Source: Lateolabrax maculatus (lineage: Eukaryota; Chordata; Actinopteri; Acropomatiformes; Lateolabracidae). From it: DNA of 64,000 bases. The stretch covers positions 1,174,501-1,238,500 of the forward strand of contig CM062215.1 of the NCBI GenBank assembly GCA_031216445.1. The letters run 5' to 3'. Below are positions 50,742 to 61,444 of this stretch, in pieces (position 1 is the stretch's first letter; each line of letters begins with the position of its first letter). The position numbers and the translations under genes are program-made. Under the pieces are notes generated by a model, which did not search any database, was not told the origin of the DNA, and worked only from the letters and a program-made list of their open reading frames with translations.

Positions 50742-51120
50742 GGCCTGCTCCCTGGCACAGCAAATTCAAGGCACAAGCAGACCTCCAGCCGGTCTTTCTC
50801 CTCGCGTTTAGTCCACCAAAGCCCCTCACAGTCTGCAGGACCTGCTGCAGGACCCCGGCCCCCCTTTGTTACCTTTAAGAGGCAGCTAACGTCGGTGATT
50901 GAGCCCCATCACATATATAAATCACATCCTGCAGTGGAGGGCTGACCGTCATTCTCCTGCATGGAGGGAACAGGAAGAGGGCGACAGTTAGGCTGAAGTT
51001 CACCTGCCAGCACACCTACAGTAAGGTTAAACAGGTGAGTTTAACAGGTGGGTTTAACCTGTCAGACTAACCAGGTGAGACAGGTGAGTTTAACGTCAGA
51101 CTAACCAGGTTAAACAGGTT

Positions 51121-51275
51121 AACCAGGTGGGTTTAACGCCATAGTTACCAGGTTACTAACCAGGTTAACCAGGTGGGTTTAACGCCATAGTTACCAGGTT
51201 ACTAACCAGGTTAACCAGGTGGGTTTAACGCCATAGTTACCAGGTTACTAACCAGGTTAACCAGGTGAGTTTAGT
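51121..51275. repeat. 46-bp tandem repeat (three copies plus a partial)
   Basis: Unit starts AACCAGGTGGGTTTAACG and repeats at 51,121, 51,167, 51,213 and 51,259 (partial). Related degenerate CAGGTGAGTTTAAC text extends left to about 51,030. It lies inside the clasp1 5' region, in the first intron if the non-coding exon is at 51,586. Confidence 0.92.
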
Positions 51276-51289
51276 CCTTGTAGCCGTTA

Positions 51290-51770
51290 GCTTCCCCTGT
51301 TAGCAGACTAGCTCGCTACTAGCCGGTGACGCTGTTGGCCGCGCGCTCAGCGACGGGAGCAGCTTCACCTTTAACCTTTAACCTTTAACCCTTCACCTTC
51401 ACCTTCACCTGCTTCTAGCGGGTTCATCCACCCGTTATGAACCCAGAGGCCGGGCGGACCTTCGCTCACCGGAGGGGCTGAATCGTCCCAGACAGAAGCC
51501 CGGAGAGGCGCCGCTGCCTCCGGCCGCGGAGGACCGTTACTCCGCAGTTAGTCGGCTCCCTGCGGGGGTTTCAGCTCCTGCTCACCTGCTCAGGTGATAT
51601 TCAGGCCATGGGGAGGCCGGACACCCTCCGCTGGCTGGTCGCTGCTCGTTCATCGGAGTTACTGAACAAAATGGTTATCTGCCATCGTCAATCACACAGT
51701 GTCCCACGGAGGACACCGTAGAACGCGAAGAGCGCGAAGCCGCAGAACGGCGACACCTGCCGGCAGGGCA
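51290..51770 (-). promoter_or_regulatory. clasp1: clasp1 main promoter and non-coding first exon (CpG-rich)
   Basis: A stretch rich in CG dinucleotides upstream of exon 1. On the minus strand a strong donor (GAGCAG/GTGAGC, exon side ending at 51,586) could close a non-coding exon starting somewhere between about 51,660 and 51,760. A second possible donor (CCTCCG/GTGAGC) lies at about 51,466. A CCAT-containing element near 51,668-51,692 resembles a YY1 site. No TATA box is evident. The exact start site is not determinable from sequence. Confidence 0.5.
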
Positions 51771-51783
51771 GAGCAACTACACC

Positions 51784-52510
51784 CGCCCCTGTAGGACGAG
51801 GGGGAGGATGGAGGAATAGGAGGAGGAGGGAGGAGGGGGAGGATGGAGAAATAAGAGGAGGAGGGGGAGGATGGAGGAATAGGAGGAGGAGGGAGGAGGG
51901 GGAGGATGGAGGAGTAGGAAGAGGAGGGAGGAGGGGGAGGATGGAGGAGTAGGAGGAGGAGGGAGGAGGGGGAGGATGGAGGAGTAAGAGGAGGAGGGGG
52001 GAGGAGTAGGATAGAGGAGGGGGAGGATGAAGGAGTAGAAGGAGGGATGAGTAGGATGGAAGCGTAGTAAGATGTAGTAGTAGTAGGATGGAGGAGTAGG
52101 GGGGAGGAGAAGGAGGGAGGAGGGGGAGGATGGAGGAGTAGGAAGAGGAGGGAGGAGGGGGAGGATGGAGGAATAGGAGGAGGGGGAGGATGGAGGAGTA
52201 GGAAGAGGAGGGAGGAGGGGGAGGATGGAGGAATAGGAGGAGGGGGAGGATGGAGGAATAGGAGGAGGAGGGAGGAGGGGGAGGATGGAGGAATAGGAAG
52301 AGGAGATAGGAGTAGGAGGATGAAGGAGTAGAAGGAGGGATGAGTAGGATGGAAGCGTAGTAAGATGTAGTAGTAGTAGGATGGAGGAGTAGGGGGGAGG
52401 AGTAGGGGGGAGGAGTAGGGGGGAGAAGTAGGAGGATGGAGGAGTAGGATGGAGGAGGAGTAGGAGGATGGAGGATGGAGGAGGAAGAGGAGGAGGAAGA
52501 GGAGGAGGGC
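51784..52510. repeat. Purine-rich GGA minisatellite (~720 bp) between clasp1 and the PDE gene
   Basis: Almost pure G/A on the + strand. It is built from degenerate units such as GGAGGATGGAGGAGTAGG followed by AAGAGGAGGGAGGAGGGG (about 36 bp). A distinct ~80-bp segment (TGAAGGAGTAGAAGG... with GTAGTAAGATGTAGTAG) occurs at 52,028 and again at 52,321, so a ~293-bp block is duplicated. Long open frames here are products of the repeat. Such tracts can form triplex (H-DNA) or G-quadruplex structures. Confidence 0.95.
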
Positions 52511-52609
52511 TGTCTGTCAGCTGCAGCTGCCCCCTCTGACAGCCTGAGGAGTCCTGTGAGCAGGTCTCATTCTCCTGTGTGAGCAGGTCGCGTCCCACCT
52601 GCCTCTGGG

Positions 52610-53596
52610 ATGACGACTAAAATCATCCATTTCATGGTGAACGGGAGGTTGGAGCAGGCGGAGTTCAGGGCCGACTGCTCTGCTGCAGAGGTCAAAGGTA
52701 AGAGGGGGGGGCCGGGGTTCGGGTCCCCCAGACCCCATCATACAGTGATGAATAAAACTACGTCACCAGTACCGTTGTTCATTTAAACCTGAACTGAATT
52801 GCACTCTGAAGGGTCATCAGAGCAACACGCCGTCTGCAGGAGACGGTTCTGACCGGGTCACGGTTGCTGTGGCTTCTGTGTGGCCTCCATGTGGCTTTGA
52901 CAGGTCCTTTGTCCTCTGTGCTGTTGAGATGAGCAAACCAACTGGGCCTCCTGCTTCTCGTTCGGGGCTCCTGACCTTCTGAGACGACAATAATGAGAGG
53001 AGAGATTGAATTAAGGATTTAAACCGGAGGGTTAAAGCTCCGAGTCCTTCGTTCTGCAGGGTGTCCTGATGATGCTCTCCTGATGATGCTCTCCTGATGA
53101 TGCTCTCCTGATGATGCTCTCCTGATGATGCTCTCCTGATGATGCTCTCCTGATGATGCTCTCCCGAACTCTGCCTCTGACAGATCTGTTCCGGGCGGCG
53201 GCCGAGGCGGCGCCTCACCACATCCTGAAGATGTACAGCACCAAGGGCAGCGTGGTGAACATCTCCCCCCGGCTGGAAGCCAACAGCGAGGACTCGTACT
53301 ACCGGCTGGAGGTGGTGGCGTCGGACCTTCAGGGTGAGCGGCCTCCTCTGGGACACCTTACACCCGCTGTTTTCTGACAATTATCTTATATTTCTCTAAT
53401 TATTTTGCTTTTTCTTGATAAATTCTGGATATTTTCACAAAGTCAGGCTTCTTAAAATCCTTTAATCCAAACAATCGACCATTAACTTCATTAGTTTTAA
53501 AGGGCCACAAGCCAAAAAAGATCCATTACTCTACAAAAACATGGGTGGAAAGTTGGATTACTGCAAAAAAGTTAAATTAGCATGAAAACAGAAGTA

Positions 53597-53662
<66 letters not shown>

Positions 53663-54421
53663 GTGTGGGGCTGTCGACAGAGCTGGACAACATGGAGTGC
53701 AGGTGAGTGCGTCCTGTACAGGTGTTTGTGGACGCGTGTGGATGAGACGCCCTCACTGTTGTCTCCGTCTCCGCCTCCAGGCTGCATCACCTGGAGAGCA
53801 AGGTCACCGAGGACGTGGGAAAGGCTCCGGACATCATCTGCGAGCTGAAGAGCCAAGTGGAGTCTTTCAAGAGGAAGCTGGAGGTTGGTGACTGTAATGC
53901 TGTGCAGAGCTTCAACGCAAACTCAATTTGCCAGTCGAATGCTTTTAATGTGAAGGAACAGCAGTAGCCCGTGCACGTTCCGCCTTCATCTATGGTCCTT
54001 TCTGTCAGAGTGTGGAGCACCTGAGCTGGATGGGTCTGTTCAAGGAAGACGGCGACCATCAGCTCTCCAAGTTCTCCCCGAAACCCAGAACGCCTCAGCC
54101 GAGCACGCAGGAGGAGCGCAAGCAAGTCCGCAGGAAGTTCCTGAACATGAGGTGACCTCGTGGTGTGATTCCCTCGCTGATGAACGCTGCTGCTACTGCT
54201 GATTGGTTTCAGCCCATAATAAGATCTTCTGTATGCAGCACTGAACCGTTCAGAGTTCCCTGCTGCTTTAACGTTTTTAGGAACTCAGATGTTTATCAGG
54301 TAAAATACACGGGGAGTTGATCCTGATGGAGAACATTTATGTCTCTTCTGTGTTCCCGTAGCTCGCTGCAGGTGACTGAAGAAGTGAGGGAGCATCTGAA
54401 AACTCCCATTTTTGACAACTG
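52610..54421 (+). CDS. pde9a-like: PDE9-like exons 1-6: N-terminal domain and linker
   Basis: Residues 1-194. Exon 1 (MTTKIIHFMVNGRLEQAEF) and exon 2 (DLFRAAAEAAP then SPRLEANSEDSYYRLEVVA) correspond to the N-terminal fold of PDE9A (DIDGRIQKVIF, MDLFCIATG, MPANSERTPYKVRPVA). Exons 4-5 are helical, with ELKSQVESFKRKLE. Exon 6 has REHLKTPIFDNW, leading into the catalytic domain. The exon 3 acceptor follows directly on a TG repeat, and the exon 2 acceptor follows a 14-bp tandem array. The ATG at 52,610 is chosen because it opens the MTTKIIHF homology; no nearer in-frame ATG precedes it in the open frame. Confidence 0.88.
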
Positions 54422-57400
54422 GTGAGTACAAACACACACAGCTTCACCTCTTTACTGACTGGTTACATTTAAACCTACTGACCTACATGACAGCTTGGAC
54501 TGATGATGTCTAAAAACTGTCCTGGAAGAACTCAGAACTCCTTGGCCGTCCTCTTTACTCACTCCCGGCCCACCTGTGTGCGGTGTTGTTCACAGGCAGT
54601 GGGAGGAGGCGGAGATGCTGGTGCTCCTCCAGGTGATGTTCACCGACCTGGACTTCCTGACGGCGTTCCACATCGAGCTGGACGTCCTGCAGAACTTCCT
54701 GTTCGAGGTCTACTGCCACTACAACAACATCCCCTTCCACAACTTCCATCACTGCTTCTGCGTCACCCAGATGGTACGAACAGGAGCAGGGAGTCCAGAA
54801 TGTCTTTATTTCATTTAGAGAAAGAGCGAGACACAAACAATTATGGATGTTATAGAACACCTGATATGAACTAAACTTTTATCAAACTCAGTATCAAAGA
54901 TGGCAATAAAAATCTGTCAAGTGTAAAATGTTTTGGAACGAAGATAAATATATTAAAGTATATTTTTAAATACATTTAGTTTCATTTCAGTTACATGTAC
55001 TACATTTCAAAGGGAATTATTGTGCCTACTCCTTAATTTATTCCATGTTAGTTACTAGGTAAGATATATAGGATCAGTGTATTAAACACGATGCACTGTT
55101 GTGGATTTAACTACCCAGAAGTAGACAAAGCAGTTAAAATGAGCCCCCCCTCCATCAACTACAGCGTTAAAGTACATGATAACACATGAATAACACTGAT
55201 CCAACAGTATGGAGCAGTAATGCAACACTTCTGGAGGTGAGATGTGTCTGATATCAGGCATGTTGGGGTCTCGTTCTGCAGATGTACGGGCTCATCTGGC
55301 TGACGGACCTCCGGAGTAAATTATCGAGAATCGACCTGTTGATCATGCTGACCTCGGCTCTGTGCCACGACCTCGACCACCCCGGCTACAACAACGTCTA
55401 CCAGGTCGCCTCACTGCCGTCCCGTTTGGGCTTTTAATCCCTTTGTCTCATAATCAAGGGCTTTGTTGATTGTTAATCTGTTTTTCCACACAGATCAATG
55501 CTCAGACCGACTTAGCTCTCCGCTACAACGACATTTCCCCCCTGGAAAACCACCACTGTGCCGTGGCCTTCGGCATCCTGTCCAAGGTACAAAAAACATG
55601 GTGCATTAAATGATTCAAAAAGAAGTGAGCCGGAGAGATTAGAAAACCCGAATGGTTGGAAAGAGACAGAATATTCAGATTACAGAGGAGCAACAAAGGA
55701 TCGTCATAAGGTTTGTGGAAAGCTCAAACAACATTTATCAATAAAATCAGTAGTTTGTTTCATTGCAAACAAACTACTGATTGTATTGATAAACCTTTTA
55801 TTGTTAAACCTCTATGTTTTCCAATGAAGAAAAAGCAGATTTACAATAACATTTGTTTTTGGCACAAAATTAAATGTAATACCATTACACATTGTTCAAT
55901 TTAAGCCATTAGGAGTTTTTTAATTCAGAAATAAGTGTTTGTGTGAAACAATATGGTATCATCAACAAAAAGTGACATCACAAGGATCTATCAACTGTTT
56001 GATCAGAAACACCTAAAATACATCGATGTTAGAGAACAAAATGTCAGTATTGATTATTATTCTCTTGATGACCTAAATATTTGTTTTTCTTAAATGCAGC
56101 CGGAGTGCAACATCCTAAAAAACCTGACCTGCGAGCACTACAAACACATCCGAGGAGGAATGATCAAGTAAGACTTGAGCTCACAGCCTTGTTCACGTCG
56201 TCCATGTTGATGTTGTGTCGTTAGAAACAAAAACTGAATCTTTCTCCAGGTGCATTCTGGCCACCGACATGGCGAGACACAACGAAATTCTCAACAAGTT
56301 CAAAGCCTTGCAGCCGGTGTTCGACTTCACCAACAAGGAACACAAGGAAGTGGTACAGAAATACACACTGACACCTCTTAGAAACTGTTTTCACTTACTT
56401 TTAGGCTGCCTGACAAGTTCTATTTTTACATTTCAGATTAAGTTATTGTCACTTTTTTTGCTCTCCCTCCACATTAAAACACCAAAACAGGAAAAAAGTG
56501 TGGTTACTTTATTAATACGACTAAATAGGTCTGGAAAAATAAAGCAATTCAGCAATTTAGCTCAGGCAAAACATTCTTATTCTTATTCTGCGTCTGATTC
56601 CCATTTCCAGCTGATGAAGATCATGGTGAAGGTGAGCGACATCTCCAACGAGGCGAGGCCGATGACGGTGGCCGAGCCCTGGCTGGACTGTCTGCTGCAG
56701 GAGTTCTTCAACCAGGTTTTTCCTCTCAGTTTACTGATCAATACACAGGAAGGGTCTGGAAACAGCTGCTCCCTAACGCTGCCGTCAGTGACGGAGAGTG
56801 GAACATCATGCAGGAACTTTAACTGAAACCTTGTTAATCACAACTTGTTATCTTACTTATTTAAAGGATCAAATTATGACATTGTCACAGGAAGAGTAGA
56901 AATCATTAAAACAAAAACCAGATGCACAGTAGAATAAAAATCTGCTCCTACAACTGGATAAATCCAAGTTCCAAAAGTCTTCCGAAAATGAAAGAAATTG
57001 CTGATTGTAAAGATTATGGGGCGAATGGAACTTTAAATGAACCCCTTTGTTGTTGTTGCGTTGTGCAGAGCGACACGGAGAAACTCAAAGGGCTTCCAGT
57101 GACTCCTTTCATGGACCGAGACAAAGTGTCCAAACCGTCCTCTCAGACCAACTTCATCCGGTTTGTCCTCCTGCCGCTCTTCACCGAGCTCACCAAGCTC
57201 TTCCCCTGTCTGGAGGTAAAGTATCGCCACGGCTTTACGCTGCTGATTCAGTGTAGAGGACAGATTGTGCTTATCCATCCGACTCTTATTGAATAGAATC
57301 AGAGTCAATAATGGCTCCGGTCTTTAAAAGCAGTTGGAAAGATAAATATGGTATTTTTTACATTGTTGATATGAAGATTTCCTATTAAAATGATTAATTC

Positions 57401-57738
57401 ATTAACAATTTTCCAAATGTCCTTTGTATAAAAACAAGTAGAAATGTTATCAGGGGTGTATTAAACTGTTTCTTATATTTCAGGATCCTTTTAGTCGTTT
57501 GTATTTGACAGAAAAAACATGTTTCAGTGTAAATTTCATCAGGTTGTTGAAAGTAATTCTGGGAAATCAAACAGCTGTAGACAGAAGTGAGAGAAGCTTT
57601 AATATTCTATGAAATAACACTTGGACATCGCTGAACATGCAGCAACATATTCTGGAGCCGGTGCGACGGGCCCTGGAGTATTACTCTGACCTGGAGAGAG
57701 CCAACAAGGAGGAGCAGGAGGCCACGAGCAAAGCATGA
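52610..57738 (+). CDS. pde9a-like: PDE9-family cGMP-specific 3',5'-cyclic phosphodiesterase (14 exons)
   Basis: Hydrolyses cGMP to GMP with high affinity, by family. Exons: 52610-52697, 53184-53333, 53663-53702, 53781-53883, 54009-54151, 54362-54421, 54596-54773, 55282-55404, 55494-55586, 56100-56167, 56250-56352, 56611-56715, 57069-57215, 57643-57738 (TGA). The joined frame is 498 residues. Metal and catalytic residues sit nine positions before their human PDE9A equivalents: H243 and H247 (FHNFHH), H283-D284 (CHDLDHPGYNN), D393 (VSDISNEARP), with substrate-clamp Q444 and F447. The N-terminal half is clearly diverged from PDE9A. It is probably a fish-retained PDE9 paralogue rather than the direct pde9a orthologue, which is why the symbol is descriptive. 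Transcribed divergently from clasp1 and convergently with clcn4. Confidence 0.93.
53062..53163. repeat. 14-bp tandem repeat (CTGATGATGCTCTC, about 7 copies)
   Basis: Perfect head-to-tail copies of CTGATGATGCTCTC, ending 20 bases before the exon 2 acceptor of the PDE gene (53,183/53,184). The minus-strand open frame across it is an artefact. Confidence 0.95.
53599..53659. repeat. (GT)n microsatellite abutting the PDE exon 3 acceptor
   Basis: About 30 GT units followed directly by GCAG and exon 3. There is no other pyrimidine tract. Confidence 0.97.
54596..57738 (+). CDS. pde9a-like: PDE9-like exons 7-14: catalytic domain
   Basis: Residues 195-498, the HD-type phosphodiesterase domain. All expected metal ligands are present (H247, H283, D284, D393), as are the general acid H243 and the invariant purine-binding glutamine Q444 stacked by F447. 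Other family stretches are NDISPLENHHCAVAF, ILATDMARHNEIL and GLPVTPFMDRDKVSK. The last exon gives a short charged tail (LERANKEEQEATSKA) in place of the longer PDE9A tail. The donor after exon 12 (CAG/GTTTTT) is weak. Confidence 0.93.
55734..55793. repeat. 27-bp near-perfect inverted repeat with 6-base loop
   Basis: Left arm 55,734-55,760 and right arm 55,767-55,793 pair at 26 of 27 positions around the loop CATTGC. It lies in the PDE intron between exons 9 and 10. It may be a palindromic end of an old transposon or a transcribed hairpin. No miRNA was recognised. Confidence 0.9.
57216..57642 (+). other. Last intron of the PDE9-like gene
   Basis: A 427-bp AT-rich intron between exons 13 and 14. 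No other feature seen. Confidence 0.7.
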
Positions 57739-58113
57739 GGAGGAGCAGGAGGAGGAGGAGGAGCAGGAGGAGGAGGAGGCTTATAGTCCAGTCTAAACAT
57801 GTTTTTATTGTGGATGTGTTAGCAGTGCGTTAGAGGAAGTTTTGTAGAGGATTTTCTGAGTTTTATTAGTCCAGTTTTCTGCTTTTAAAAACTAACATTT
57901 GACAGTTTGTTTGTGAATTTGGTTGAAGTAAAAGCTGATATTCTATATTTTTCTTCATGTTTAGACTCAACTACTAACAAGATGTGTGTGTGTGTGTGTA
58001 TCACAGCCTGATGTATCTTCTTCCTCGGAGCTCCATTAAAAACATTAAAAACTCATCAGTGAGCCTCACCTTCATCACCATGAACACACACACTGGAGTT
58101 TATTCTGACTCAG

Positions 58114-58165
<52 letters not shown>

Positions 58166-58320
58166 CCCTGCGGCCCCAAACACTCACTACAGCACCATGT
58201 CGATTCATCCGCCGCTGAAAATAGTCCCCAAGAAATGCACAGTTTCCTCCTGTTTTAAACATGTAAATATATATTAGTAATGGAGTTTGCTAAATAAATT
58301 ACATTCTCATGTCAGTGCAC
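57739..58320 (+). other. PDE9-like 3' UTR
   Basis: Begins with a GGAGCAGGAGGA run just after the stop, continues AT-rich, and includes a CA microsatellite (58,114-58,163). Poly(A) signal candidates are ATTAAA near 58,034 and AATAAA at 58,293-58,298. The second lies only ~70 bases from the opposing clcn4 signal. Confidence 0.45.
58114..58163. repeat. (CA)n microsatellite in the PDE 3' UTR
   Basis: About 25 CA units inside the transcribed 3' part of the PDE gene. Confidence 0.95.
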
Positions 58321-58339
58321 ATTAAAAAAGAAGCAAACC

Positions 58340-60132
58340 GAACCATCTGAAGGTAAATTGAAAGGTTTATTTTTCAAACATAGTGCAAATATCTTTTCTG
58401 TACGAGTAATGCATCTGATAAATATTTAAATATTTATTTAGAGTTAAAATAAAAAATTAACCAGGGCGTAACATTAGTGTGTTTCAGACAAAATTAAATA
58501 AAAAATGCTCACAATAAATCTTCAATATATACACAACAGGTATTTTTTCAATACATTCTCTTGGCATTTAGAAACACAGAGTTGATCATTTGTTTAAACA
58601 CGTGTGCGTTTTCCAGTTTAGATGAACAGTTAGCAGCTGGGAGCTCTGATGATCTCATATTTTAAAGAGCTGGAAATGATCACGTTTGTTTTGTCTTGGA
58701 TCATTTTCCAGACCCGCGTGGAAATATTCTCCTTCTTCGTTACTCTCCTTCATTTCTGATCCTCTCTGGCTGACTACACGTGGAGGAATATTTAGCTTTT
58801 TTAGTGTTACTTTTGTCAGTTCATGCAACAGGAGCGTATAGTACCAGTGGTTACTTAGCTGACAAATGTTAAACAGACATGTCTACTTCACGCCCGGTTC
58901 TGACACCACTCTCTTCTTCGTCACCGAGAGAAACGAGGTGAAATCTTTCGCGGTGAAGCCGAATCAAAATGAAACGAGTACCTGCACTCTGCTACCAAAA
59001 CGAGTAGGTCAACATGAGGCCAGACATGCAGCGCATGAATGAAACTGACGGAGGAACCAGGGAAGTTTATACTGACACAGAAACTGTATTTGTGGTGGAT
59101 TAAATGTGTTATAAATTATATCGACTATCACAGTTTGACCTGCTAAACGTTTGATGTCATCGCTCACATTTTAAGGCTCTTGAAACCTTTTGACACAATT
59201 AAATTAACACAAGATACCAAAAAACAGACAGAATGTCTTCTGATTCTTAACTGCTACAGTAAAAACCACATTTAGACACTTTCAGGTCGAAGCAACAGAA
59301 ACAAGTTGAATGTGCCACTGATACATAAAAATGAACATTAATACAGGCAGCATTAATATAAATATGGCAGCAACACTTACAACAATAAAACAAAACCAAC
59401 TGTTAGCCCAAACACAAAGTGCAGCAGTCCCAAACTCTCCAACCTTAAATAAAATCAGTGTTAACTCTTCTAGTTTGTTAAATCTCCCAGTGGTCCCATT
59501 TATTTTAAAGCATCAAAGACGCCCGAGTACCATTTTAACCTCCCAGATCGGAGGATTCCTACAAAATTCCTTAATTTCTCTGATTGATTTTTAATAAACC
59601 GATGAAATAATTTGACTTTCCTAAGGCTAAAATCAATATCAGTCATCTTCTGCGTACGTATACTGTTACAGAATATTACATCATTCAGAAAAGTGTGCTC
59701 GAAACACAGTTTTGTACCTTTAATGTTCGTTTTGTGAACTCATTTAAACATTTTTGTGAGCCTGAACACTTAAATCCTGCTTTCAGTCTCAGTGTTTCCC
59801 TTCAGCGTGGCTTCTTTTCTCAAAGGTTTTGTTTGAACGAGCAGCACTAAGCGAATGACTGTGAACGTTAGACGGCCAAACTCCCAGCATGGCTGGCAAC
59901 ACGTGACAGCGTGTTTTATGACGATGATGGTGAATAAATCAGTCTGCAAACACTCGACCTTGTGAGGGTTTGAAACGTTGAAACGATGGAGAAGCATTGT
60001 GCCACTGGTCACTACAGGGTGGGACTTGCCTGTCAGGAGGTGGGGGGGGACTTTTCACAGGTTGCAGTTACAGTAGCGTCGCACCAGTTTCACCTATTTA
60101 CACCGTCGGTGGAGTGAGGCGCTTCTCTCTGG
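58340..60132 (-). other. clcn4: clcn4 3' UTR
   Basis: About 1.8 kb of AT-rich DNA after the clcn4 stop. A minus-strand AATAAA (TTTATT on the + strand at 58,366-58,371) is the likely poly(A) signal. The only open frames here are short and look random. Confidence 0.45.
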
Positions 60133-61444
60133 CTAATTGAACATGATGGACTCTGGATCCTGGTTCATCATCTGGGCCATGTGTCGCAGCACGTCCTTCT
60201 TGGTGATGATGCCCAGCAGGCGCCTGGACGCACACACAGAGGGAAAGGAACAAGGGCAGAGGTCAGCGAGGCTTCAGGTAGCAAAAACATCCTCCCTTTG
60301 CTTCTCTTATATTTTATGTGATGATAAACTTAACATGTATCAACGTATCGGCCGGACAATTAATCAGTTCACTGGCAGATCAATCAAAGCTTGTGTATAA
60401 TCAGTTATTATTATTTGTGATTATAAAACCAGTTTAGTCAGTCGATTCACTGTCCCACTCTTTTCAGAAAGAGTCATAATTTCACTTTCCCACCAGATGG
60501 AGCTGTTTCACCTCAATTTTAATTAATCATTTAAATCATTAATCAAGGAAATAATCTGGTTGAATTTACAATAAAGTTTTAGAACTAAAACAAATGATTG
60601 TGTACAGTTATTTAGCCACCATATTTTACTCTGTTTCACCGGTACAATAAAGTGTAAAATTCTGAATTCTTGGAAACATCTTGCTCTTTCCTCATCTGCC
60701 GTCTTAATGACGCCAACTTCTTTTTTTCCTCACCCGCTCCTGGTGACGAGACACTGGCGGAGGCCCAGCTTGCGGAAGATGTCCACCACCGTCTCCATGG
60801 GCGTGTGGTCGGTGACGGTGAAGGGGCTGAGGTTCAGGATGCGCCGCAGCTTCAGCGGCTGCGGGTTGCTGGCCGGCAGCTGCGGCGCGTCCTCGGTGAA
60901 GTAGACCACCGAGCTGCTCACCACGCCGTCCTGCTTCTGACGGGCGGTTTCTGTGGACGGGCGGGGGGTTAGAAAATTAAAAGTTGGGTTATTGGAAAGT
61001 CCCTTGATTTCCCGATCATCGTAACCTTAAGGTGCTTCAACTCACTGATGGCGAGGGTGAGGTCCCGGCGCTGAACGAAGCCGATTAGCCTCTCCGACTC
61101 TCTGGACACCACCACCGGGAAGCCGTTGTAATCGGTGTCTTTGATGAGCGTCTCCACGTCCTCCACCGTCGTGGCGTCCTGGGTGAGAACGGCCAGAGGG
61201 GGGTCGTTCCTGCGGGGCCGCATCACGTCTGTGGCCAGCGTGCGGTGGGTGAACTCGTCCCTGATGTCCAGGTAGGGGTAGCCGTTGAGCTGGATGTGCG
61301 ACTCATAGATGCCTTCCTTCCCGAAGGCGTCCGCCACCCACTTGCTGGTGACGGCGGCGGCCATCAGGGGGACGATGTACTCCAAACCCCCGGTGAGCTC
61401 GAACATGATGACCACCAGGGAGACGGTCATCCTGGTCACGCCGC
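60133..61444 (-). CDS. clcn4: clcn4 last membrane helix and two CBS domains
   Basis: Exon 61046-61444 opens with GVTRMTVSLVVIMFELTGG (last membrane segment) and continues into CBS1 (THRTLATDVMRPRRNDPPLA, GFPVVVSRESERLIGF). Exon 60734-60950 holds the CBS linker and the start of CBS2 (LNLSPFTVTDHTPMETVV). The last exon (60133-60223) completes CBS2 with LLGIITKKDVLRHMAQM and ends SIMFN. CBS pairs bind adenine nucleotides in this family. Confidence 0.93.

Noticed and set aside
51121..51275. Regularly spaced repeats that could suggest a CRISPR array (also 11,287-11,597 and 53,062-53,163)
   Set aside because: The units are tandem without unique spacers, in a vertebrate genome. They are minisatellites.
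51777..52598. 273-codon minus-strand open frame rich in Pro, Ser, Leu and Tyr
   Set aside because: It is the read-through of the GGA minisatellite on the CCT strand. It is pure low complexity with no homology.
53062..53163. C/D-box snoRNA motifs (TGATGA and CTGA)
   Set aside because: They arise only because the 14-bp unit contains both strings. There is no terminal stem or guide arrangement.
52817..53380. 187-codon minus-strand open frame with repeated EHHQESIIRRASSG
   Set aside because: It results from the 14-bp tandem repeat (14 x 3 gives an open repeat) and runs antisense to PDE exon 2.
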